Assembly (NCBI RefSeq): GCF_004363805.1
Contig: NZ_SNZP01000015.1
Coordinates: forward strand, 53,905-117,904
Reading direction: 5' to 3'
Length of the DNA: 64,000 nt
Origin: Paludibacterium purpuratum
Lineage (GTDB): Bacteria > Pseudomonadota > Gammaproteobacteria > Burkholderiales > Chromobacteriaceae
The notes below the pieces were generated by a model, which did not search any database, had not been told where the DNA came from, and saw only the letters and a list, made by a program, of their open reading frames with translations. Of the stretch, positions 21,991 through 31,054 are shown one piece after another (the first letter of the stretch is position 1; each line of letters opens with the position of its first letter). The position numbers were made by a program, and so were the translations under genes.

Positions 21991-23514
21991 ATGTACGCGA
22001 TTGATTGGCGCCGTATCGGAAAAACGGCGGGCGTGGTGCTGACGTTGTTGGCGTTGTGGCTGGTGTTCGGCATCTATCGCGCCGGCCATCCGTGGTTGGC
22101 CTCGGGCGGCCTGGCGTTTCTGGCCGCCTCCGCGGCGCTGTTCAGTTGGCAGCGCGCTTATGCCTGGCGTTATCTGTATCCGGGCATTGTCGCGATTCTG
22201 GTGTTCATCGTTTTCCCCGCGCTCTACACCATGCGCATCGGCTTTACCAATTACAGCTCCAGCAATCTGCTGAGCTTCGAGCGCGCCACCGCCTATCTGA
22301 TGGATCAGACCTGTACCAGCGGCGGCGATCCGCTCAAGCTGCAGCTGTTGCACCGGGGGCAGCGTTTCGAGCTGGTGTTGCAGAACGAGGAGGGGGGCGC
22401 CTGGCATAGTGCCGCCATCGCGCTTGCCGCCGATAAGCCGCAAACCTTGAGCCTGACCGCAGGCGGCGACCCGGCGGCGGGCGAGCAAGTGCCGTTGCGC
22501 GATCTGATCGCGCTGCAGCCGGCATTGCGTTCTCTGACGCTCAATGTGCCCGGACTCGCCACGCCCTACCGGCTGAATTCGCTGACCAGCTTCGCGCCCG
22601 CCGCGCCGCTCTATCGGCGCAATACCGACGGCAGCCTGAAAAATCTGCAGACGGGTGACGTGCTGCGGCCGAATTTCCAGACCGGGTTTTATCAAACCGC
22701 GGCCGGGGCCAATGTGCAGCCGGGGTTCCGCGTCGATGTCGGTTGGAAGAACTTCGTCCGTCTGTTCGGCAGCGCCGAACTGCAGGCGCCGCTGATGAGG
22801 GTGTTTGCTTGGACGGTGCTGTTCGCCGGTCTGACGGTGTTGATCACCTTCTGCATCGGTTTCGCCTTGGCCACCGTACTCAGCTGGGAGGCGTTGCGCA
22901 TGCGCACGACCTACCGGGTGCTGCTGTTTCTGCCCTATGCCGTGCCGGGCTTTATCTCGATTCTGATTTTCCGCGGGCTGTTCAACGAGAACTTCGGTGA
23001 AATCAATATGGTGCTGCATGCGCTGTTCGGCATCCGCCCCAACTGGTTCTCCGACCCATTGCTCGCCAAGAGCATGCTGCTGATCGTCAATAGTTGGCTC
23101 GGCTATCCGTACATGATGTTGCTGTGCCTGGGACTGATCAAATCGATCCCGAGCGACCTGTACGAAGCCTCGGCCATCGCCGGCGCCACCGCTTGGCAGA
23201 ACCTGACCCGCATCACGCTGCCGCTGATCCTCAAGCCGATCATGCCGCTGTTGATTGCTTCGTTTGCCTTCAACTTCAATAATTTCGTGTTGATCTCGCT
23301 GTTGACCGACGGCCGTCCCGACTTTACCGATAGCCTGGTGCCGGCCGGTACCACCGACATTCTGGTGTCGTACACCTATCGCATCGCCTTTCAGGACTCC
23401 GGGCAGAACTTCGGCTTGGCGGCGGCTATCTCGACCTTGATCTTCCTGTTGGTGGCACTGCTGTCGGTCGTCAATCTCAAACTGATGCGGGTCAACGCCC
23501 AGGACAAACGATAA
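21991..23514 (+). CDS. malF: Maltose transporter permease MalF
   Basis: Inner membrane permease of 507 residues. It has N-terminal membrane helices (about 12-75), a large periplasmic P2 loop (about 95-245) that is diagnostic of MalF, and the type I importer core with the EAA loop [24 protein letters not shown] near residue 390-413. It pairs with MalG and docks on MalK through the EAA loop. The ribosome binding site GGAGAAAG precedes the ATG. Confidence 0.94.
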   Translation: MYAIDWRRIGKTAGVVLTLLALWLVFGIYRAGHPWLASGGLAFLAASAALFSWQRAYAWRYLYPGIVAILVFIVFPALYTMRIGFTNYSSSNLLSFERATAYLMDQTCTSGGDPLKLQLLHRGQRFELVLQNEEGGAWHSAAIALAADKPQTLSLTAGGDPAAGEQVPLRDLIALQPALRSLTLNVPGLATPYRLNSLTSFAPAAPLYRRNTDGSLKNLQTGDVLRPNFQTGFYQTAAGANVQPGFRVDVGWKNFVRLFGSAELQAPLMRVFAWTVLFAGLTVLITFCIGFALATVLSWEALRMRTTYRVLLFLPYAVPGFISILIFRGLFNENFGEINMVLHALFGIRPNWFSDPLLAKSMLLIVNSWLGYPYMMLLCLGLIKSIPSDLYEASAIAGATAWQNLTRITLPLILKPIMPLLIASFAFNFNNFVLISLLTDGRPDFTDSLVPAGTTDILVSYTYRIAFQDSGQNFGLAAAISTLIFLLVALLSVVNLKLMRVNAQDKR

Positions 23515-23524
23515 GGAGCCGACC

Positions 23525-24415
23525 ATGGCCATGGTTCAAGATAAATCGCATCTCGGCAAAATCCTGGCGGCGCACGCCGGCCTGATCGCCTTCTTGCTGT
23601 TGACGATGTTTCCCTTCTTGATGATCGTCTCGATCTCGTTGCGACCGGGCAACTTCGCCTCCGGCAGCCTGATTCCCGACACCATCAGCTTCGAACACTG
23701 GAAACTGGCGCTCGGCTTTTCCTATACCGACGCCAGCGGCCGGCTGATCGCACCGCCGTTTCCCGTGCTGCACTGGCTGTGGAACTCGGTCAAGATCGCG
23801 CTGATCACCGCCAGCGTGGTGCTGTTGCTGTCCACCACCAGCGCCTATGCCTTCGCCCGGCTGAAATTCCGCGGTAAAGAGCTTGGCCTGTCGGCGCTTC
23901 TACTGGTGCAGATGTTTCCGGCCGTGCTGTCGCTGATCGCCATCTACGCCATTTTCGACGAGATCGGCAACTATGTGCCATGGCTCGGTATCGACAGTCA
24001 CGGCAGCGTGATCCTGGCCTACGCCGGCGGTATTGCGCTGCATATCTGGACTATCAAGGGCTACTTCGACACCATTCCGGCCGAGATGGAAGAGGCCGCC
24101 ATTGTCGACGGCGCCAGTCACTTCCAGGCTTTCTGGCACGTGCTGTTGCCGATGGCGCTGCCGATTCTGTGCGTGGTGTTCTTGCTGGCCTTTATCGGCG
24201 CCATCATCGAATATCCGGTGGCCTCCATCCTGCTGCACCAGGAACAAAACCTGACCCTGGCCGTCGGTTCGAAACTTTATTTGTACGAGCAGAATTATCT
24301 CTGGGGCGACTTCGCTGCCGCCGCCATCTTGTCGGGCCTGCCGATCACCTTGCTGTTCGTGGTGGCGCAGCGCTGGATGGTCAACGGCCTGAGCAGCGGC
24401 GGGGTCAAGGGGTAA
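23525..24415 (+). CDS. malG: Maltose transporter permease MalG
   Basis: Second permease, 296 residues with six predicted membrane helices and the EAA loop [27 protein letters not shown]. The C-terminus [12 protein letters not shown] matches MalG, whose tail reaches into the MalK dimer. It starts 10 bp after malF and is followed by a terminator, which closes the mal transcription unit. Confidence 0.95.
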   Translation: MAMVQDKSHLGKILAAHAGLIAFLLLTMFPFLMIVSISLRPGNFASGSLIPDTISFEHWKLALGFSYTDASGRLIAPPFPVLHWLWNSVKIALITASVVLLLSTTSAYAFARLKFRGKELGLSALLLVQMFPAVLSLIAIYAIFDEIGNYVPWLGIDSHGSVILAYAGGIALHIWTIKGYFDTIPAEMEEAAIVDGASHFQAFWHVLLPMALPILCVVFLLAFIGAIIEYPVASILLHQEQNLTLAVGSKLYLYEQNYLWGDFAAAAILSGLPITLLFVVAQRWMVNGLSSGGVKG

Positions 24416-24470
24416 TCGGCGCGAGTGAGGCGCGCCGCGTTGTGAAGTGTCATCGCAGAACGGAGTCGAT

Positions 24471-24508
24471 TTGCAGGGTCCCGTCAGACGGAGGCCCTGC
24501 CTTTTTTT
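24471..24508 (+). terminator. Terminator of the mal operon
   Basis: Compound hairpin: outer stem GCAGGG / CCCTGC and inner stem CCGTC-A-GACGG, then T7. Confidence 0.85.
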
Positions 24509-24513
24509 GCCGG

Positions 24514-25377
24514 TTATTCCTCGGCTGCTGGCCACAGGCTAAGCGCGCCGGCCGACAGCACTACACGCTGTCCCGCCGTCAGGTCGCGCGCCTCGGCCGC
24601 ATCGACCAGGACATCCACCATTTCCTGCCCCACCTGCACGCTGACCCGCCACAGCACGTCGGCAGGCTGAAGCGCCAAGACCGTGGCGTGCAATTGGCAG
24701 CGGCTGCGGTCGCCGGGGGCGTTCAAGAACAGCTCGGCCGGGGTGCCGGCGGCGGTGACGCGTCCTTGGGCGAACTGCAGAACATGGTCGGCCAGGCTGA
24801 AGACTTCGGCCAGGTCGTGGCTGACCAGCACCATGGTGAAACCGAAGCGCGTCTGCATCTCGCGCAACATTTGCCGCAGTTCGTGCCGTAAGGCTTGTTC
24901 CAGCGACGACAAGGGCTCGTCGAGCAGCAATAGTCGAGGCCGGCAGGCCAGCGCGCGCGCCAATGCCACGCGTTGACGTTGCCCGCCCGACAAAGTGGCC
25001 GGGCGTTGGTGTGCATAGGGTTCGAGGCCGGTCAATACCAGCAATTCTTCCACCAGCGGTCCGCCGTTGCGGCCAGCGCCGAAGGCGACGTTATCGCGCA
25101 CCGAACGTTGCGGGAAGAGGGCGAAGTCCTGGAATACCATGCCGATGCCACGGCGTTGTACCGGCACTTGTCGCCGGCCGTCGAGCCAGATTTCGTCGCC
25201 GAAGGCGAGTCGCCCCCGGCGAGGCTGCTCTAGGCCGGCGAAGAGCCGCAGCAAAGTGGTCTTGCCGGCGCCGGAGGGTCCGAACACGGCGGTGGTTTTG
25301 CCTAGCGGCAGACTACCTTCGGCCTGTAGCCGGAAGGCGCCGGATTCGGCGCGGTGGTCGAAGGCGAAACGGATCAT
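24514..25377 (-). CDS. modC: Molybdate ABC transporter ATP-binding protein
   Basis: ATPase of the ModABC molybdate importer, 287 residues. Walker A GPSGAGKTT, signature LSGGQRQRVALARAL, Walker B LLLLDEPLSSLE (the D-loop Asp is Glu) and VSHDLAE are present, with a C-terminal TOBE (Mop-like) domain of about 65 residues. The start used is the ATG at 25377, which overlaps the modB stop (ATGA). Last gene of the modE-modA-mop-modB-modC unit. Confidence 0.92.
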   Translation of the reverse strand: MIRFAFDHRAESGAFRLQAEGSLPLGKTTAVFGPSGAGKTTLLRLFAGLEQPRRGRLAFGDEIWLDGRRQVPVQRRGIGMVFQDFALFPQRSVRDNVAFGAGRNGGPLVEELLVLTGLEPYAHQRPATLSGGQRQRVALARALACRPRLLLLDEPLSSLEQALRHELRQMLREMQTRFGFTMVLVSHDLAEVFSLADHVLQFAQGRVTAAGTPAELFLNAPGDRSRCQLHATVLALQPADVLWRVSVQVGQEMVDVLVDAAEARDLTAGQRVVLSAGALSLWPAAEE

Positions 25378-26054
25378 GGGTTGGCTCCATGCCGGTCGGC
25401 GTAGCGGCGTAGCAAATTGACCAGCAGTACCACGGAGAAGGCGAAGCCGCATAGGATGCCGGCGTAGACGTGGGCGGCGGGGTAGTTCATCTGCTCCACT
25501 TGCTGGTAGACCGCGATCGACGCCACCTGGGTGACGCCTGGGATGTTGCCGCCGATCATCAGCACCAAACCGAATTCACCGACCGTGTGTGCAAAACTCA
25601 TCACCGCACCGGCCGCCAGCGCCGCGCGCACTCCCGGCAGTTCGACGGCGACGAAGGTGCCGAGTCGCGAGCGGCCCAATGTCCAGGCGGCTTCGCGCAG
25701 ACTGGCCGGTTGCGCCGCCAGCGCCGCCGCGACCGGTTGCACCATGAACGGCAGGCTGAACAATACCGAGCCGAGCACCAGCCCGGGAAACGAAAACACC
25801 AGTTGCAGCCCGAGCGTCTCGCGCAACCAGCCGCCGAGGCTGCCGGTGGGCGACAAGAACAGCAACAGATAGAAACCCAGCACGGACGGCGGTAGAACCA
25901 GCGGCATCGAAACCAGGGTTTCCACCAATGGCTTGAGCGGCGAGCGGCGGTGCGCCAGCCAGCCGGCCAGCGGCACGCCGACCACGAGCAAGATCAGCGT
26001 GGTCAAGAGCGCCAGGCGGGCGCTGAGCCAGAGTGGTGCGAGATCGGGTATCAC
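25374..26054 (-). CDS. modB: Molybdate ABC transporter permease
   Basis: Inner membrane permease, 226 residues with about five helices. The permease motif LREAAWTLGRSRLGTFVAVELPG is the ModB-type EAA loop, and AHTVGEFGLVLMIGGNIPG is conserved in ModB. The start is a GTG at 26054 that overlaps the stop codon of the preceding mop gene (GTGA); this gives VIPDLAPLWLSARLA and the family length. A longer frame upstream is not supported. Confidence 0.92.
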   Translation of the reverse strand: MIPDLAPLWLSARLALLTTLILLVVGVPLAGWLAHRRSPLKPLVETLVSMPLVLPPSVLGFYLLLFLSPTGSLGGWLRETLGLQLVFSFPGLVLGSVLFSLPFMVQPVAAALAAQPASLREAAWTLGRSRLGTFVAVELPGVRAALAAGAVMSFAHTVGEFGLVLMIGGNIPGVTQVASIAVYQQVEQMNYPAAHVYAGILCGFAFSVVLLVNLLRRYADRHGANP

Positions 26055-26458
26055 GACGCCTCTCCTTGCAGCAGTTGCATGTCGTTGGCTTTGATCAAAG
26101 CCAGCACCGCGACACCGGGCTTGAGCGCCAAGCGCTCGGCCGAACCGCGGGTGATCACCGCTTGCAAGGGGTGGCCGTCGAATGTCAAACCGACCCGGCT
26201 CAGCAACTCGCCGTGAGTGATCTTGTCGACCGTGCACGGTAGCAGGTTGCGGATGCTCAACTGGCCGGAAAGCGCATAGGCCAGCGCCACGTCGATTTCG
26301 CGAAACGCCAGCGTCACGTGCGCGCCGGGCTGCCAGTCGGGTGCCTGGCTATCGCCCAACATCAAGGCCGTGCAGCGCTGTGCGCCGACCTCGGCCTCCA
26401 GTAGCAAGATGCCGTCGGACTGGCGCAGCGCGGTGACGGTGGCGGGCAAGCGGTTCAT
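26051..26458 (-). CDS. Di-domain molybdopterin-binding (Mop/TOBE) protein
   Basis: A 135-residue protein with two tandem TOBE/Mop domains (about 1-66 and 68-135); the repeats show as ATVTALRQSDGILLLEAEVG and SIRNLLPCTVDKITHGELLS. Such proteins bind molybdate in oligomers and serve as cytoplasmic storage or buffering proteins (molbindins). It lies between modA and modB with 4-base overlaps on both sides, so it should be made in step with the transporter. This place inside the operon, rather than as a separate gene, is less common. Confidence 0.85.
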   Translation of the reverse strand: MNRLPATVTALRQSDGILLLEAEVGAQRCTALMLGDSQAPDWQPGAHVTLAFREIDVALAYALSGQLSIRNLLPCTVDKITHGELLSRVGLTFDGHPLQAVITRGSAERLALKPGVAVLALIKANDMQLLQGEAS

Positions 26459-27198
26459 GGCAGGCGGTAGCCGTAGCTTTGCAAGATGGCGCGTGCCGCC
26501 GGGCTTTGCAGATAGTCGAACAACCGCTTGGCGTCCGGATTGGCTGTCGATGGCTTGAGCAGCACCATGTCCTGGACGATCGGGTCGTGGCTTTCCTGCG
26601 GTAGCTCGACCCAATGCCCCTGGCCCTTCATCTGGGCCGACACCACCTGCGATTTTGCGACGAAACCGGCCTGCGCCGCGCCGCTGGCGACGAATTGCGC
26701 CGTCTGGCCGATGCTGTCGCCGGTGACCAATCTGGGTAGCACGCTATCGCGCAGATGGTAGTAATTCAGCGCATGCATGGCTTCCGTGCCGTAGGGCGCG
26801 GTTTGCGGATTGGCGACCGCTACCTTGCCGGAAGCGGTTTTCAGCCACGAATGCCAGTTCTTGCCGTCAAAGCCGCTATCGAGCGACCACAGCACCAGCG
26901 TGCCGATCGCGTAGGTTTTAGGTGCGTTCGCCGCGAAACCGGCGGCCTGCAGTTTTTGCGGGAAGGTGTTATCGGCGGACAGGAACAACTCGAACGGCGC
27001 GCCGGCCATCACCTGCGTGGCGAACTTGCCGGACGACGAATAAGACGGTTGCACCGCGACGCCGGTGTCGTGGGTAAAGGCTTTGGCGATGTCCTCGAAG
27101 GCATATTGCATATTGGCGGCCACCGCCACCTTGACTGGAGATGCCGAGGCGACCAGGGGCAGCAGGGCGAGTAGGGTACAGAGCAGCGTCTTTTTCAT
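26455..27198 (-). CDS. modA: Molybdate-binding periplasmic protein
   Basis: Substrate-binding protein of ModABC. The 247-residue precursor starts with a signal peptide (MKKTLLCTLLALLPLVASAS) and shows the ModA pattern: VAVAANMQYAFEDIAKAFTHDTG, SYSSSGKFATQVMAGAPFELFLSAD and the C-terminal AKRLFDYLQSPAARAILQSYGY. The oxyanion-binding serine lies in YSSSGK. It begins 15 bp after modE, on the same strand. Confidence 0.94.
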   Translation of the reverse strand: MKKTLLCTLLALLPLVASASPVKVAVAANMQYAFEDIAKAFTHDTGVAVQPSYSSSGKFATQVMAGAPFELFLSADNTFPQKLQAAGFAANAPKTYAIGTLVLWSLDSGFDGKNWHSWLKTASGKVAVANPQTAPYGTEAMHALNYYHLRDSVLPRLVTGDSIGQTAQFVASGAAQAGFVAKSQVVSAQMKGQGHWVELPQESHDPIVQDMVLLKPSTANPDAKRLFDYLQSPAARAILQSYGYRLP

Positions 27199-27213
27199 GG
27201 TGGTGTCCTAGTG

Positions 27214-27972
27214 TCAGGCCAAGGAGGCCAAAAGGATGTCGGTTGGGCTGATCAACGCGCAAGCAGGCGAGCCCGCTTCTAAAGCCAGCCGGTTCAGGGT
27301 GACGGTGTCCAGCATGGCGTGCAGCGTCATGCCGTGCGGCAGATCGAGCGTCACTTCGCTGTTGACCGTGCCGGGATGAATCTGCCCGATGCGGCCGCAC
27401 AGGCAGTTGGGCAATGCGATATGCGGCGCCGCTTCGGGGTGCGCCAGTAAGACGGCGCCGGCTTTGAAAAAGGCCAGTACTTCGGTGCCCGGCGCCAGCT
27501 TCATCCGGCGACTGCTGTCGCGTGTGACGCTGACTTGCAGTGCCGCGCCATGAGCGAGTTCGACGGTGGCCAGGTCGTTGACCGCGCCGACGGCCAGCGC
27601 TGCCACACGGCCGAGGAATTGATTGCGGGCCGAAGTCTGCAGTCCCAAGCGCGCCAACAGTGCGCCTTCGTGCCGGCCGTCCAGCGTTTCGTCCAGCATG
27701 CTCGATAGGCGCTCTAGCAGGGCATCCGCCGCCAGCACCGCCTCGCCTCGCGTCGTCAAAACCGTACCGCCCCCGCCGGTGCCGCCGCTGACTCGGGTGA
27801 ACAGTGGCTCGCGACTGGCGCGGTTCATGGCGTCGAGGATCTGCCAGGCGCCCTTGTAGCTCAGCCCGACTTGACGTGCGGCGGCGCTGATCGAGCCGGT
27901 GGCGCGTACCGCCGACAATAGCGCCAGGCGCTTACGGCGAGGGTCGGGTTGGGGGTGTGTTGAGCGCGGCAT
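27214..27972 (-). CDS. modE: Molybdate-responsive transcriptional regulator ModE
   Basis: Dimeric repressor/activator that binds molybdate. The 252 residues consist of an N-terminal winged helix (about 10-115; SISAAARQVGLSYKGAWQILDAMNR is the HTH, and PLFTRVSGGTGGGGTVLTTRGE the wing) and two C-terminal TOBE/Mop domains (about 120-185 and 190-252). The first gene of the mod operon, it has a ModE operator only 6 bp before its start, so it should repress itself and the transporter when molybdate is plentiful. It may also control the moa/mob/moe genes and molybdoenzymes elsewhere. Confidence 0.93.
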   Translation of the reverse strand: MPRSTHPQPDPRRKRLALLSAVRATGSISAAARQVGLSYKGAWQILDAMNRASREPLFTRVSGGTGGGGTVLTTRGEAVLAADALLERLSSMLDETLDGRHEGALLARLGLQTSARNQFLGRVAALAVGAVNDLATVELAHGAALQVSVTRDSSRRMKLAPGTEVLAFFKAGAVLLAHPEAAPHIALPNCLCGRIGQIHPGTVNSEVTLDLPHGMTLHAMLDTVTLNRLALEAGSPACALISPTDILLASLA

Positions 27973-27977
27973 GATGG

Positions 27978-28001
27978 CGTTATGTATTAAAGTACATAAC
28001 G
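27978..28001. promoter_or_regulatory. ModE operator before modE
   Basis: CGTTATGTA-N6-TACATAACG is a perfect 9-bp inverted repeat with a 6-bp spacer, matching the E. coli ModE site architecture (CGnTATnTA halves). It ends 6 bp before the modE start codon, a position suited to repression of the whole operon. Confidence 0.88.
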
Positions 28002-28082
28002 ATACGCCGAACGTATTGGATTGGCTAGTACGGTGACATGGCGCGCGCTGGGAGCGGCCGTCGGATTGGCGGCGGCATCGGT

Positions 28083-28101
28083 CGGAGGGCTGGGCCCTCC
28101 G
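28083..28101. repeat. Perfect GC-rich hairpin between modE and the AAA ATPase gene
   Basis: CGGAGGGC-TGG-GCCCTCCG. It may help end the transcript of the upstream ATPase gene, but no T-run follows on the minus strand. Confidence 0.45.
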
Positions 28102-28143
28102 CCTCTGGGAAAGGCCTTAGTCGGCCGTTAGCACAACGGCGCC

Positions 28144-29247
28144 TCATGACGAGGTTTCCTGTACCTGTGTTTCACCGTCTTGTATGGCGAGTGCAAACAA
28201 TTTGACTGGGCGATGTCGTGCGATCAGTTGTGCTAGTCGGGGCGAGTGGCTCGTCACCCAGAGCTGGCTGTAGCGGCTGGCTTCGGCGATCAGCCGCGCC
28301 AGCGCCGGGAATAGGTCGGGGTGTAGACTGTTTTCGGGTTCGTTCAGTGCCATGAAGCCGGGAGGGCGTGGGCTAAGCAGTGCGACCGCCAAGCACAAAA
28401 AGCGCAGCGTGCCGTCGGAGAGTTCTGCCGCCTGCAATGGACGGTACAGGCCGTTGCGGTGCATCAGCATCTGGAAGCGACCGCTAGGCTGTACTTCTAC
28501 ACTGAAGGTGCAGTCCGGGAAGGCGTCGGATAGCACACTGTTCAGTATTTCGTCGTCGCCGATTTCCTGGATGGTCTGAAAGGCCGCCGCGAGGTTGGCA
28601 CCATCGTGCGCCAGAATCGGGGAGCGGATACCCACTTGTGGTGCGCGTAGCGGCGAACCGGGCCAGACGGCGAACTCGTGATAGAAGCGCCAGCGCCGCA
28701 TGGACTCGCGTAACTGAGAGATTTCCGGATACCGATGCGGCTCCGCGAGTTGGCCAAATAGCGATTCCTCTTCGTAAAGGCTGCCGGGATAAGTGACGCG
28801 TTCCCCCTCGACCGACAGCAGAAACGCCGCCTGATTGCGCCGCTCCAGTAACAAGGCGGAAGGACGGCGGCCCTGTCCGGCCAACCATAGGCTTTCCTCC
28901 TTGACCAGCGGGTCTAGCGAAAACAGGCTGATCCCTGGTGTTGGATAACTGAGTTGCAGTTCGTAATCGAATTCGTCGCTGCGTGTCGCCAGGATGATGC
29001 GTTTGGGCGCGGTTTTGCCCTGTCCTTTGCGTGGCGCTCCGGCCCAGATGGCGTTTTGCATGCCGCCTTCTTCCGCCAGTGCGATGGATAGCCGCCCGCA
29101 GGCGGCTTCGTGCAGCAGACGAACCGCTTTATACAGATTGGATTTTCCGCAACCGTTTGCGCCAACGATGACGTTGAGGGGTTCCAGTTCCAGGTGCAAG
29201 TTCCGAATGGAACGGAAACCCGTGAGAGTGAGCGAATGCAGGGTCAT
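28144..29247 (-). CDS. RecF-like AAA family ATPase of unknown role
   Basis: A 367-residue ABC-type ATPase: N-terminal Walker A GANGCGKSNLY (about 29-39) and the C-terminal signature LSDGTLRFLCLAVALL with Walker B FMALNEPENSLHP and a downstream WVTSHSPRLAQLI. This is the AAA_21/OLD-like family, without a TOPRIM nuclease domain. The middle part (about 60-250) is replaced by family-specific sequence, not a long coiled coil. Some relatives are toxin or defence components, but no partner nuclease is seen here. It lies alone between the mod operon and moaC, on the same strand as moaC; the link to molybdenum is positional only. Confidence 0.8.
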   Translation of the reverse strand: MTLHSLTLTGFRSIRNLHLELEPLNVIVGANGCGKSNLYKAVRLLHEAACGRLSIALAEEGGMQNAIWAGAPRKGQGKTAPKRIILATRSDEFDYELQLSYPTPGISLFSLDPLVKEESLWLAGQGRRPSALLLERRNQAAFLLSVEGERVTYPGSLYEEESLFGQLAEPHRYPEISQLRESMRRWRFYHEFAVWPGSPLRAPQVGIRSPILAHDGANLAAAFQTIQEIGDDEILNSVLSDAFPDCTFSVEVQPSGRFQMLMHRNGLYRPLQAAELSDGTLRFLCLAVALLSPRPPGFMALNEPENSLHPDLFPALARLIAEASRYSQLWVTSHSPRLAQLIARHRPVKLFALAIQDGETQVQETSS

Positions 29248-29313
29248 CTGGTTTTGCCATGAAGGAAAGTCCTAGGACTGGCCGGAGGGCAGTGATGCCG
29301 CCTCTGCCGGGGT

Positions 29314-29793
29314 TTACTGCTCGGCGCGCCAATGCCCGCTTTTCCCGCCCTGCTTCTCCAATAAGCGTACGCCGTCGATGCGCATGCCGCGGTCGACGGC
29401 CTTGAGCATGTCGTAGACCGTCAACAGGCCTGCCATGACGGCGGTGAGCGCTTCCATTTCCACGCCGGTGCGGCCGAGGGTTTCGGCGGTGACTTGCAGC
29501 GTCACGCGCGCGTTCGTCTCGTCCACGCTGAAGTCGGCGGCGACATGGGTCAGCGCCAGCGGATGGCATAACGGGATCAGTTGTGCGGTGTGTTTGCTGC
29601 CCTGGATCGCCGCCAGGCGCGCCACACCGATGACATCCCCCTTGCCGGCGCGGCCGTCCAGAACCAGTCGCAATGTGTCCGGTTGCATGGTGATGAATCC
29701 GGTGGCAGTGGCGCTGCGGCGGGTTTCCGCTTTTGCGCCGACATCGACCATGTGTGCCTGGCCTGCGTCGTCGAAATGGGTGAGCGAAGACAT
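29314..29793 (-). CDS. moaC: Cyclic pyranopterin monophosphate synthase
   Basis: Converts the MoaA product (3',8-cyclo-7,8-dihydro-GTP) into cyclic pyranopterin monophosphate, an early step of molybdenum cofactor synthesis. The 159 residues show the family motifs [42 protein letters not shown] and [25 protein letters not shown]. Divergent from mobB. moaA, its functional partner, is not in the window. Confidence 0.95.
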   Translation of the reverse strand: MSSLTHFDDAGQAHMVDVGAKAETRRSATATGFITMQPDTLRLVLDGRAGKGDVIGVARLAAIQGSKHTAQLIPLCHPLALTHVAADFSVDETNARVTLQVTAETLGRTGVEMEALTAVMAGLLTVYDMLKAVDRGMRIDGVRLLEKQGGKSGHWRAEQ

Positions 29794-29838
29794 GAATGAA
29801 TGGGCCTGTTAAATATAAAATCGGGTTAACATTACCAT

Positions 29839-30333
29839 ATGCAAAAAACCCTGGGTGTGATCGGTTGGTCCGGCAGCGGCAAGACCACCCTGATCGAACA
29901 ATTATTGCCCCGACTCAAAGCGCGCGGTCTGCGTGTGTCGGTCATCAAACATTGCCACCATGCGCTGGCGCTCGATGTGCCCGGCAAGGATAGCCACCGC
30001 ATGCGGCAGGCCGGCGCCAGCGAAGTGATGGTGTTGTCGCCTGCCGGCTGGGGCGTGTTCGCCGACGTCACCGAGGAACCGTCGTTGGCGGAGCAATTGT
30101 CGCATTTGAGCGCCGTCGATCTGGTGCTGCTGGAAGGGCAGAAACAGCTCGCGCTGCCGAAGCTGGAAGTCTATCGCCCGAGCGTCGGCAAGCCGCCGCG
30201 CTATCGGGACGACCCGGACATCGTCGCGGTAGCTTGCGACGAGCCGCTGGCGGCCGATCGGCCGGTGCTGGATTTGAACGATATCGAGGCCGTGGCGGAC
30301 TTTATCGTCGCCTGGACACGGGCCTCGTGCTGA
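29839..30333 (+). CDS. mobB: Molybdopterin-guanine dinucleotide biosynthesis adaptor MobB
   Basis: P-loop GTPase that assists MobA in making the MGD form of the cofactor. The 164 residues have Walker A GWSGSGKTTLIEQLLP, the SVIKHCHH strand, the GKDSHRMRQAGA switch segment and LVLLEGQK, all typical of MobB. First gene of a five-gene block mobB-moaD-moaE-mobA-moeA on the plus strand. Confidence 0.93.
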   Translation: MQKTLGVIGWSGSGKTTLIEQLLPRLKARGLRVSVIKHCHHALALDVPGKDSHRMRQAGASEVMVLSPAGWGVFADVTEEPSLAEQLSHLSAVDLVLLEGQKQLALPKLEVYRPSVGKPPRYRDDPDIVAVACDEPLAADRPVLDLNDIEAVADFIVAWTRASC

Positions 30334-30344
30334 AGGAAGCCAAT

Positions 30345-30593
30345 ATGATACTCGTACGCTATTTCGGCGTGCTCAAGGATAAGCTGGGGCTGGAGCAGGA
30401 ACGGCTCGACTGGCCAGGTGGTACGACTCGCGACCTGTTGACGCTGCTGCGCGCGCGCGGCGGCGATTGGGAGCAGGGGCTGGCACCGGGCCAAGTATTC
30501 CGTTTGGTGGTGAACCAAGCCATCGTGCGCGGCGACGCTGAGATTCCCGCCGATGCCGAAGTGGGGATTCTGCCGCCGGTGACCGGGGGTTGA
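30345..30593 (+). CDS. moaD: Molybdopterin synthase sulfur carrier subunit
   Basis: Small ubiquitin-fold protein (82 residues) ending in Gly-Gly (PPVTGG), the thiocarboxylate site that delivers sulfur to MPT. It starts MILVRYFGVLKDKLG. The ATG at 30345 has the ribosome binding site AAGGAAG. It is followed by moaE two bases later. Confidence 0.93.
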   Translation: MILVRYFGVLKDKLGLEQERLDWPGGTTRDLLTLLRARGGDWEQGLAPGQVFRLVVNQAIVRGDAEIPADAEVGILPPVTGG

Positions 30594-30595
30594 CT

Positions 30596-31054
30596 ATGCA
30601 ATTGTCGATCAGCGTGACGCAAGCGGCCTTCGATCTGGCTGTGGAAGAGGCTCGGCTCGCGGCCGAGGCCGGCGACGCCGGCGCGGTCGTCGCCTTCGTC
30701 GGGCGCGTGCGCGGCCAGGATGGCCCGGTGGCGTTGGCCTCGCTGTTTCTCGAACACTATCCCGGCGTGACCGAAAGCGAGATCGCCCGTATCGCCGGCG
30801 AGGCGGCGGCGCGCTGGCCGCTATTGGCTTGCCGGGTGGTGCACCGTGTCGGTCATCTGCTGCCAGGCGAGGGCATCGTGTTGGTCTTGATGGCCTCCTC
30901 TCACCGCCAGGCGGCCTTCTGTGCCGCCGAATTTCTAATGGATTACCTGAAAACCCAGGCGCCGTTCTGGAAGCGCGAATGCTTCGTCGACGGTAGTCAG
31001 CACTGGGTGGAGGCCAAGGCGACCGATGACGATGCCTGTCTGCGTTGGTCCTGA
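30596..31054 (+). CDS. moaE: Molybdopterin synthase catalytic subunit
   Basis: Large subunit of MPT synthase, which inserts two sulfurs into cPMP. The 152 residues contain GAVVAFVGRVRG, LFLEHYPGVTESEI, HRVGHLLPGEGIVLV, SHRQAAFCAAEFLMDYLKT and the active-site lysines in KTQAPFWKRE. The start chosen is the ATG at 30596, with GGGGG 6 bases before; a TTG two codons earlier overlaps the moaD stop but is less likely. Confidence 0.93.
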   Translation: MQLSISVTQAAFDLAVEEARLAAEAGDAGAVVAFVGRVRGQDGPVALASLFLEHYPGVTESEIARIAGEAAARWPLLACRVVHRVGHLLPGEGIVLVLMASSHRQAAFCAAEFLMDYLKTQAPFWKRECFVDGSQHWVEAKATDDDACLRWS

